A DNA stretch of 64,000 bases from Haberlea rhodopensis (lineage: Eukaryota > Streptophyta > Magnoliopsida > Lamiales > Gesneriaceae): assembly GCA_907163345.1 (NCBI GenBank), contig CAJQUN010000014.1, positions 930,001 through 994,000 of the forward strand. Reading direction: 5' to 3'. Numbering within the stretch: position 1 is the stretch's first letter; each line of letters opens with the position of its first letter. A program made the position numbers and the translations under genes. Below, in pieces: positions 55,554 to 64,000 of this stretch. The notes beneath the pieces were generated by a model. It was not told where the DNA came from and did not search any database. It saw nothing but the letters and a program-made list of their open reading frames with translations.

Positions 55554-57930
55554 AGGTTGCGCTTTGACTCATGTATCTGATAATTAATTTTTATTAGATC
55601 GTTTCCAGTATTTTCAAATCGTGTTTGAATTTCAGAAATAGTCCGGAAAAATATAGAAAATTGATTAAAAGGAGTTCTTATCACTGACTCGAAACCCGTC
55701 ACCGGAAAAGGACTGGCGGCAGCAGGGTGCGGAGGCGCGGCCGTCGCGCGCGTAGCCATTCGCGCAGCCCTCTGCAACCACACCACTGGTTCGGCCGTGA
55801 GTAAAAGTTATCAGCCACCCTGCGCTGTGTTTGCGCGATGGAGAAAGGTTCCCCGCCAACCGCGCGCGATATCTATGTTGACTGCACCGCGAACTCCAGC
55901 GATCGTCTAGACGAGAAGGGAGACAAGGATCGAACATCTCCTGTCTCAGAGAGGGCGGCGGCGTGGGCTGGCGAACATTGGCGGCTGCCTCATACCCTAA
56001 CCCTAACCCTAATTTCGTTTTTGAAGTGATGATGAACAGTATTTCAGGATTTAAAAAAAAAAAAAATATTTGATAAATCCGAAAAATGAGGGTAATTTTT
56101 GGGTAGAAATTGCAATTTTTAATTTTTGGATCCAAATTGTTTGGAGTCCATAAATTATTTTGGGTTATTTTAGATATTTTATCCGGATATTATTTTTGAA
56201 ATAAATCATAATACTTATTTAATTAAAAATATGATTTTTAATTTATTAAGTGTAAAATAGAGATTTTACAAGCAATTAAAAATTTAATTAATTGAAAATT
56301 AAATGAAAATGTTTCATTTAGTTTGTTAATTTTATTTTTGATTAATATTATGATTTCAAGGTAAAATAGAGATTTTACCAAGTAATTGAAAATTGAATTA
56401 ATTAGAAATTAAATGAAAGTGTTTCATTTAGTTTGTTAGTTTTATTTTTGATTAATATGATGATTAAAAGGTAAAATAGAGATTTTACCAATTTATTGAC
56501 ATTTAATTAATTAGAAATTAAATAAAATGGTTTTATTTAATTTGTTAATTTTATTTTCAATTAATGATGCGATTAGTGGGAAACGATAGAATAAATTAAT
56601 TATTGTGCCCTAATTACATGTGATGTAATTAGTCCAATTACATATGATGCAATTGGTTAGTTTAATGTTTATGTTGTGATTGCATGATGGATGATTACGG
56701 GCTTTGACCAATGTGTTTAGGTGAATGTTTAGGTTTTTATTGTTTCATTATTATTGTGATTTTGGTTATCGGGTCTGCGAGCCCGCTCTCTCTATTTTCT
56801 GATGTATCCCACCCCGGATTTGTATCCATATTCTCTTGTTTGCACGATTTAAATGTAAAAACTTTAGAATTAGTGGGAGATCGAGATTGAAGATGGAGCA
56901 TCAAGAATCAAGACATGTATAATGGAAGCAAAAATGTAATAGGATTGCATTACATACCTGCATCACCTTAGACAGACTTGTGATCCACGTATGGCTCACG
57001 TGGATCAATTAGGAAAAGGCCGTAATCGTCCATATTTATTTTTATTATGCATGTGATGTATGATAAATGTTTGTTTGTATGTTTTATTAGTACATATGAC
57101 TGCATGAATAAAACATAGTTGCATGAATCCGGCAATCAAACAAACAAGTATTTGATGAGATTTGAAAATTATTAAATCCCTCTTTTGAATATGATTCAAA
57201 ATTTTAATATCAAACTGTAAAGGGAGCTCAAAGGAGTTTGTTGTTTCCTGTCTTCCATCAACAGTTAAGCCATGAGACGCTACTTGTGTCAGGTGTCTTG
57301 TCTCACCCTCGTGGGGGGCATCTGGCATGGGAAAGCTGTGTGTTTAACTGCCACTTAATTATGGATAGGGTTCTGTTAACCTTTAAGATTACTCACCCTC
57401 GTGGGGTCTTATTGGTGGACATTACCATCCGTGGGATGGGTTAGTTTGACGTGAGAAGGCATAATTGGCCTGCCTCCGTAGGGTTATGTCAATCACGAGA
57501 CGAATATCTTGGGGGTTGCATATGATGCAATTGTGAGCTACCTTTAGTATCATGAGGTCGGCTGGACCCTCGCCCGGGGCTATCATGAGCTAGTTGGACT
57601 CCAAGCCCACTAAGAAAATACGATTTTCCGTTCATTTGTCATGAGGGTGATGAATTCGAAAAATTTAGTGGGAGCATTCAATAACTAAAGTCCATAGTTT
57701 TTGAATTAATTAATAATCAAACGATTTGCATGTATTTTCTGTTTATTCTCAGTATTGTGATTGCCGTGAATCCGATTGCATCAATTCTCGATATAAACAA
57801 AGTAACCGCACCAAATTATTCTGATTGACTATTAATGTAAAAATAGTGCTTGCTTCTAAAAGATTGCTATATACCCTTGGTGGGAGTCTCCTGTTGAAGT
57901 GTCTCCCGGTTCGTCTCATGAAGAGATTGC
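55554..57930 (+). other. Copia-2 long leader
   Basis: This is about 2.4 kb without a convincing gene. It begins with a GC-rich block (55680-55990) that gives short frames on both strands, then (CCCTAA)3 at 55995-56012, AT-rich sequence with three 110-bp repeats (56252-56575), and further on two CACCCTCGTGGGG segments near 57303 and 57392. Confidence 0.8.
56252..56575 (+). repeat. Three 110-bp tandem repeats with a perfect hairpin each
   Basis: Units start at 56252, 56361 and 56471. Each opens with GTAAAATAGAGATTTTAC, a perfect 7-bp stem with a 4-nt loop, followed by AT-rich sequence with TTTCATTTAGTTTGTTA. Confidence 0.9.
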
Positions 57931-60900
57931 CACACTTGAGAAGTGATGGGACGATGATCTCTAGACTATGTGCTATATGATAGCATCAATGTCACCAATG
58001 AGTTTCAACACAGATATGAGAAATTCGTTCACATTGCTTATATTTTCCAACACCTACAAATGTTGTTTGGTGAACGGACGCGATTACTGAGACTCGCGAT
58101 TTCAAAAGAGCTATTTTCATTTCACATGCGAGATGGGGCTTCGGTCTATGAGCATGGTATAAAAAAAAAAAAAATCTCTTGTTGAGAAATTGGAAAATCT
58201 GAATGTGACAAATCCTCATTAACTGGCTATAGATTTGATCTTATAGTCAAAATGTTGGAAACTCTTGAGTCCTTGATTCAAAAGGAGAAACGAGTTCTTC
58301 TTGTCGAATCTTCTACCAATGGTAGGAAGAATTCAAGGATAAAGAAGAGGAAGAGAAATGGTTCCCAACCTTGAAAGACGAAAAAGGATATAGTAGCAAC
58401 TAAGAAATGAGAGCCATCTATGTTTTCACTGCTGGTCACTAGCGCAAAATTGTAAGGAATACATATACTAGAAACGTTCTAGAAATGGTATGTTATATAT
58501 TAAAATTAAATGTTTCTATTGGTTCTACTTCTTTGGTATGTGATGCCAGTTGTGCTCGCATTTTTGCAAAGAGTTGCATGTGATGTGAAGAAGTAGAGAG
58601 CCCTAGGAAGGTGAACCTACCTGAGGCTAAGCATTGTAGCAAGAGTTGTTGCAATGGCTGTTTGAAACATTTATTTAATATAAAATCTTGAACTGGTTAG
58701 GAACTGGTTTGAGCAATTATTTATTTGTTCTAGATTTAATCATGAACATTGTTCCTATTTTGATAGAGAATGATATTCTTTTAAATATACGAATGTGATT
58801 TGCATTATTTTTAAGAATGCATGTTTTATTGAATCTGGTGAACTTATGAATGATTAGTATGATTATATTCAAAGAATATAAAAAGAATGATAACTTAAAT
58901 CCAACATATATTTAGCATGTGCTGAATGTCCATTGAATCTGATTCATATGGACGTATGTGGAGCACTAAATGTTAGTGCAAGATGATGTTGAGTTATCTT
59001 AAAGAGAATGTGATTCTCTTTGAGTAACTCTCTAAAGTTACATATTTGTTGAATATAATTCATACCAATGCAGTGACCAAAACTCCATATACGATATGGA
59101 TTGACATATAATCCAAATTTATATTTTGAGATTGTTCTGCTTATGTGAAGCAGCCAGTGGGAGATGAGTTGGATAGTTGATCCATCTTATGTTATGTTGT
59201 GGAAATTTATATTATCAATTGCAGGCAAAGAGTTTGTTTCGCAAGTGCAATCTTTCTATAGAAAATGTTTCTATTAGAAAGGATGACAACATAATATAAC
59301 TTGAAAGGGTTCAAGAAGCACAAACCACTAGAAAAGTGAAAACGGTGAAATTAATTGAGTCAATCATAACCTTTGATTTACACGCACGAAGGAGATTTGA
59401 AAATGTTTCAAGAACTCCTGATAAATTGAATTTACTCATAGAAAGTAGTCAAAATGATTTTGACCATGGATGTGATCCTAGAACTTTCAAGGAGACGGTG
59501 TTGGACATCGTTTTGGGATATTGGCGAGATGCCGTGAAATTTGAAATAGACTCCATGTACTCCAATAAGGTATGGGCCTTAGTAGATCCTCTTTGGGAAT
59601 TGTTCCCATTGGCTGCATGGATTTACAAGTGAAAGCTTGGAGTGGATGGGAAGGTAGTGACCTTCAAAGCTTGACTGGTGAGAAACGATTATTCTCATAG
59701 GCAAAGAGTTGTTTATGAGAAAATTTTCATCGGTTATGATGCTATAGTCTATTTAGATTTTATTAGTTATATCTTTATATTATGAATATGAGATATGAGT
59801 AATGGATGTGAACACAACATTTCTCAGTGGTGGCATTGAGGTAGAAATGTAGCAAACAAATGTGTTTACAACTTCTTGTAGTGAGAAAAATGTTTTCAAA
59901 CTCCAGAGGTCCATTTATGGGCCTAAGAAGGCATCTCGAAGTTTGAACTTCCGTTTTCATAACTTCATCAAAGTGTTTGGTTTTGTTAAAATCCGGAAGT
60001 GACATGTGTGTGCAAAAGGGTTAGTAGGAGCATGGTTACATTTGTGATGCTTTAAGTCGATTATATCATGTTCATTGTGAATGGTATTGGATTAATCAAT
60101 TAAAGCATGATTATCTACTAATTTCTCCATGTAAGATTGAGAGAAGCATCATAAGTGCTTAGCATAAGGATCTATAGGGATAGATCTAAAGGATGCTTGA
60201 AATCTCTCAATCTACGTACATAAACACTGTGCTAAAAGGGTTTAGCATAGAATAGTTGAAAAATGAGTTACTTCATAATATGTCATAGTATTCATCTCTC
60301 GAGTCAATGGGTCTTAAGATTGATGCGGAGAGAGAAAAGATGACATTGGTACCTTATATTTCTACTTTTAATAGCATACTGTATGCTATGGTATGTACTT
60401 GGCCTGATGTATGTTCTTAGAGTAATGGGCAGACATCAGACAGATCCCGGTGAAGGTCACTGGAAAACTGTGAAAATAATCCTCATGTTCTTATGAAGAA
60501 CTTATGATATGTTCATGGTTTTTGGATCTGTAAGTGGAGAAATAAAAGTTGAAGGCAAAGCTGATGCTAGTTTTTAAATTGGATGTAGATGATACCATAT
60601 CGATGGTCAGATTTGTATTTAAGCTCAATGATGGTGATGTCTCTTGGAAACGTTCCAAGCAAGACACCACATTGGATTCCACCACTGAAGCTGAATACAT
60701 TGCAGCATACGATGCAGCAAAGAGGCAGTTTGGATAAGAAATTTCATCCAAGAGTTGGGTTTAATTTATAGTGCAGTTGACACAGTCTCTGTGTACTGTG
60801 ACAACATTTGAGCTATTATGAATAGCCAAGATCTCATCAGGATCCAAACATATATTGAGAAAATACTATCTAATGAGAGATATGGTATACGCGGCATTAT

Positions 60901-61012
60901 TATCGAGAGAATCGCTTCAACAGAAAAATATAGTGAATCCACTGACAAAGCATTTACAATGATTGGTGTCTGTTAGACATCTTGGGAAGATGGTCTTAAG
61001 ACACATGAGTAG
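57931..61012 (+). pseudogene. Copia-2 gag-pol remnant
   Basis: Copia domains can be followed in order on the plus strand with frequent stops and shifts. They are gag (LYDSINVTNEFQHRYEKF, 57970-58185), a zinc-knuckle-like Cys-Phe-His-Cys near 58421, protease near 58520, and the integrase start near 58940 (IHMDVCGAL). Integrase end is near 59060-59110 (TNAVTKTPYTIWI), RT from 59540 (YSNKVWALVDP) and 59890 (LQRSIYGPKKASRSLNF), and RNase H at 60645 (SWKRSKQDTTLDSTTEAEY). The final part, near 61000, reads RHMSSWL before the stop, like the C-terminus of Copia-1R. The YVDD box is destroyed near 60055. No frame longer than about 100 codons remains. Confidence 0.9.
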
Positions 61013-62315
61013 TTGGCTTTGGGAAAGTGAAAGATATTGTTGTCATACATGATTAAGTAAATCAATAGTTGATTGATTGTACCTGTAATCTTATTATGAC
61101 AAATCTTTGTTTGAATATTAATATATATGGCACTTCTTCATCTGTTTACCCATGCATCTTGATGCATTGATGAAGTCCTTGAGATTGCTATAGTCCATAG
61201 AATGTGGTTACGCATATGATGGTGATCATGAAATACATTCTCGACTGCGATTTCTAAAAGTTCCTGGTCGATGAGCCTTCGAGAATGGGATATCGATATA
61301 TGCTCGTTAGAGACTGGTATTCATGATGTGTCTAGTGTAGTGCGCTGCGTTTCATCGGCGTTGGCTTGGAGAAGTCAGCACACATGAATAGGTGCTCATT
61401 AGGAATGAGTTCACTGAACGACCCTACTCGAAATTCTATAAGTGGTTACCATTTGTCGAGTATAGAATTTCTAGTCATAGTTGTGCACCATTACTCCTCA
61501 TGACCCGAGGCGTCATTGAGGTCTTGATAGATAGCTATGTACTTTGATTTAATGACTGATCACATGTGGGTCATAAAGTCATTATTTTGGGTATTCAGTG
61601 ATGCTGTCAGAGGCCAATGATTGTCGTTGGGGATTCACCACTGGTCTTGATGAACCAGGATGTCCTATGTGTTTTTCTATATATGATTCAAGGAATCTCT
61701 GGCCAGAGTGGGTAGTGCTTGTGAAAAAAGAGTTTTTCATATACGCACACAAAGAATCATATAACGTGAAACAAATACATAGTTATTGAAATCATAAAAG
61801 GTCTCGATCAACCAATGCCCTTGATTCAGTCGGGACATATTGAGTGAAAGGAATGTACTGCACGCTAACTATGGCTGACAGGTTCTCGTACGTTGCTAGT
61901 CATTTGTATCTAGGTCTTCGTGAAGCACAGATGCTAGGCGCTACCCACGATCGGTAGGTTGTTGCTGGAATTATATTTCCGTTATTGTCTATTAAAGGAG
62001 TTTAATTGACAATGGGGCATTCAGGGTAAGCCCAAGAAGTTGTTTGACTTCTAAAATCACAAAGGTTGTGATCCTACTGCTATGATACACTTGAGCCTCG
62101 CTGGGTCACAATCAACCGGCCGCCGATCTATCGATGAGAATTGAGACTTAAAGGTTAAGTGCTCAAATTGAGTGATTTAGTATAGATGAATTTAATTTTT
62201 GTAAGCTCCTCATTCATAATTATGTTTCATAATTATGTACAATGGTTGTACATCAAGTTATTCAATTGGATTGACTTACTTGGATTATGATTTTATTGTT
62301 TTGTGTTGGCTTTTG
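61013..62315 (+). other. Copia-2 3' non-coding interior
   Basis: About 1.3 kb between the end of the pol remnant and the polypurine tract. No recognisable domain or repeat is seen. A 63-codon frame at 61598-61789 has no family resemblance that I can name. Confidence 0.75.
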
Positions 62316-62329
62316 GGCAAGTGGGAGAT
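62316..62329 (+). promoter_or_regulatory. Copia-2 polypurine tract
   Basis: GGCAAGTGGGAGAT directly precedes the 3' LTR. The AAGTGGGAGAT core is shared with Copia-1R. Confidence 0.85.
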
Positions 62330-62713
62330 TGTTAGCATAAAATACCCAGCAAGCCAAACGTTGGCCCGATGGGCTTTATGAGCCCTAGCCCATTAGCTGT
62401 CTCATGAACACTATAAATATAAGGTTCACTCTAGGGTTAACCAAGACCATTCAATACACTTCATCTCATGGAATAGCCGTCACCACACTAGCACTGGTGC
62501 TGGGCTTGTAGATCTGGTCAGGTTGATTGGACTCGAGGATCACCGCCATCAGATTGATTTCGCTGTTATCGGTAATCCCTTTTCGTGCATTATATTATGA
62601 TATTTGCATGTTTATATATGAATCAGGCGCGATCGACCGTCCCCGGGTCAGATCTGTTTATTGTTTTATTTCCGCTGCGTTTGGATCTGGCGCCGGGGTA
62701 CGGAAACCCAACA
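62330..62713 (+). repeat. Copia-2 3' LTR
   Basis: 384 bp with three single-base differences from the 5' LTR, all near the 3' half (ATCAGT/ATCGGT, GGCACG/GGCGCG, GGGTTA/GGGGTA). Confidence 0.96.
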
Positions 62714-62718
62714 GATGA

Positions 62719-64000
62719 TGTATTGACACATGAATTCCACAATACATCAAATAAATTAAAAATCACAATTTTGGCTTAGAAACTCACGCCCATGCCTTGC
62801 ATTTCAGAATTGGGATTTCATTTCGTCTTACTAGCTCTCTCTCTCCTAAACAAGATCACTCCTCCTTCTCTCTTCAAGCAAATTCGAAAATTCAGCACCT
62901 CTTTCCCCCATAATTCTCTTGAAATTGTGAGTGCATGTCACATGCAAAGATGGATTTGAGTGCTACTCATCTTGAGGAACAAGATGCACCAAGAAAATTC
63001 AAGTTTGGAGCAACATTGAAGCAAGAAATTTGAGTAGCTGCAGATTGGGGAAGGATGTTCTAACTTGGTTCGGTTTTAGTTGGTTCTAAGCTTCAAATCT
63101 CGACCACTTGAAGGTATATAGGTATACTTTAAGTTTATGAACTTGAATTGGTCGAATTGTTGTGCAATTAGATGGAAATATTGCTGTAATAGATGACAAT
63201 GTTGCTGTCAAATGTATTCTGTTTGGAATCAGTACATATGCATGCTGTTATTTCGAATTTTGAGCATAGTTAGGCTTCGAATTGGAAAATCATGCTCCTA
63301 TGACAAGTTGTAGAATTATGTGTTAACTTTATATAGCCACCGAAATCAACTAATTTGGATTTAAGTTGAAAAATCTATGGTCGTTTTACCAACATGTGTC
63401 AAATCTGGAAATAAATGGCTTCGAATTTGAAGTTTTAGGCTATAATAAGTGTTGTCGTATTCGAAGTTAGCTTGCATTAGAAATTAGCCTCACTCAATTT
63501 GGAGCTCATATGAAAGAAATATGCTAATTTTACCACATATTGCTCAATGTGGAAAAGGATTTCATACGAGTTTCTAGGCTTGTACGTTTTTCAATTAATG
63601 TACATGAAGATGAATTGTTTAGCTTAAAGATCATAAGAGATGTTTTGTTGTATGTTGGGTTATATTGCATTAGAAACTGGCCTTACATGCTTTGGAGTTT
63701 CCGTGTGTAAGATATACACTTTTCCCTAGAACCGCTCACTCTGTCAAAACAGAATATGAGTATTTTTAAATCTGGCATACTTTGCTTCGCATGTACCTCT
63801 AGATGAACGAACTAGCTTCTGAACCTCAAATATGAACTGTAGTACTTTTCGTTTTCGTGAGTTTCCAACTAGCCTCAACTCATTTGGACGTCATAAGAAT
63901 TTATTATGAATTTTATACAAAAATGGGTCAAGCTGGAATTTGGTAAATTATCCTGTTTTTCCAGCAGATTGTTCTTGGCCATTTTACCTAGGCTAAATGA
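62719..64000 (+). repeat. D right LTR, part 2 (cut by window end)
   Basis: The LTR resumes after Copia-2 and matches 36402-37313, then 46293-46677, with the unoccupied C2 target GCTTG at 63578-63582. It lacks about 48 bp present in the left LTR near 37098 and has about 34 bp that the left LTR lacks near 46655. About 1.3 kb of LTR should lie beyond the window. Confidence 0.92.

Larger units (their letters stand above)
55156..62713 (+). mobile_element. Copia-2: young Ty1/copia insertion with a wrecked interior
   Basis: A 7558-bp element with two 384-bp LTRs, primer site at 55541, polypurine tract before 62330 and target duplication GATGA (55151-55155 and 62714-62718). The empty site is in the D left LTR at 36397-36401. 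The LTRs differ at only three positions, yet gag-pol is broken throughout, so it was probably already non-coding when it inserted. Confidence 0.95.
36167..64000 (+). mobile_element. Old Ty3 retrotransposon D with three nested insertions (right end outside window)
   Basis: The left LTR starts TGTAAGGCCCCG at 36167, the primer site is at 48036, the decayed gag-pol is plus strand, the polypurine tract ends at 54920, and the right LTR starts at 54921 and is cut by the window end. C2 sits in the left LTR, solo LTR A3 in the interior, Copia-2 in the right LTR. The interior between primer site and polypurine tract keeps domain order but no open frame. Paired LTRs differ by roughly 2-5 percent by eye, with two deletions of some 35-50 bp. 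Confidence 0.93.

Noticed and set aside
55680..55990. GC-rich block with frames on both strands, a possible captured host exon
   Set aside because: Frames are short, no domain is recognisable and no splice signals support an exon. It cannot be separated from ordinary leader sequence by eye.
55995..56012. (CCCTAA)3, telomere-like
   Set aside because: Only three units, not the usual plant CCCTAAA, and located within the Copia-2 leader. Too short for an interstitial telomere.
61598..61789. 63-codon frame downstream of the Copia-2 pol remnant, a possible extra gene such as env
   Set aside because: No signal peptide, membrane segment or family resemblance; length is within chance for AT-rich DNA.

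Overview
This window is plant nuclear DNA made almost entirely of nested LTR retrotransposons. I found no host gene, rRNA, tRNA gene or CRISPR array. The plant origin is inferred from Tekay/Del-type Ty3 chromoviruses (gag-PR-RT-RH-INT with a C-terminal chromodomain-like segment), Angela/Tork-type Ty1/copia elements, primer sites matching initiator tRNA-Met in every element, and a TRIM. The species cannot be named. The AT-rich, gene-free, deeply nested layout suggests pericentromeric or other heterochromatic DNA (inference).

Layout. (1) 1-3994, minus: the 5' part of a Ty1/copia element (Copia-1L: LTR, primer site, leader, start of gag), cut by the window edge. (2) 3995-7042: a mosaic of old LTR and gag fragments, ending in a truncated LTR called A'. 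(3) 7043-35809, minus: Ty3 element C1 (target duplication GTTTT), inserted into A' and itself carrying four insertions: a complete Ty1/copia element Copia-1R (8587-17296, duplication GTATC), a solo LTR A2 (19699-22035, CATGC), a Ty3 element B (22462-32422, CTTGC/CTTGT), and inside B's left LTR a 352-bp TRIM (23029-23380, GCATC). (4) 35810-36166: the rest of A'. (5) 36167 to beyond 64000, plus: an old Ty3 element D carrying Ty3 element C2 (37314-46287, GCTTG), solo LTR A3 (48659-51080, CCAAG) and Ty1/copia element Copia-2 (55156-62713, GATGA). Several insertions have an unoccupied copy of the target in the sister LTR of the host element, so the nesting order can be proved inside the window.

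Coding state. Copia-1R has one open 1320-codon gag-pol frame, but the protease triad reads Asp-Thr-Arg. C2 is nearly intact, with gag-pol split by one single-base deletion. B has an in-frame TAG between protease and RT plus frameshifts. C1 is fragmented and has lost its 5' gag, primer site and part of one LTR. D and Copia-2 have wrecked coding regions although their paired LTRs are still similar (a few percent apart for D, 3 differences in 384 bp for Copia-2), which suggests they moved using proteins supplied by other elements.

The strongest undescribed signal is a regulatory-looking array in the LTRs of C1, C2, B, A2 and A'. Each holds eight GATCGATC-centred palindromes, mostly grouped 2+4+2, with start-to-start distances near 21, 41 or 50 bp, so most sites would lie on one face of the DNA helix. 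Spacer sequences differ between families while site number and spacing are kept. Other signals are a perfect 18-nt hairpin beside the polypurine tract of all Ty3 elements (kept even in wrecked D), a run of telo-box hairpins in the Copia-1 leaders, a triplicated hairpin unit in the Copia-2 leader, and a tRNA-like B box in the TRIM.
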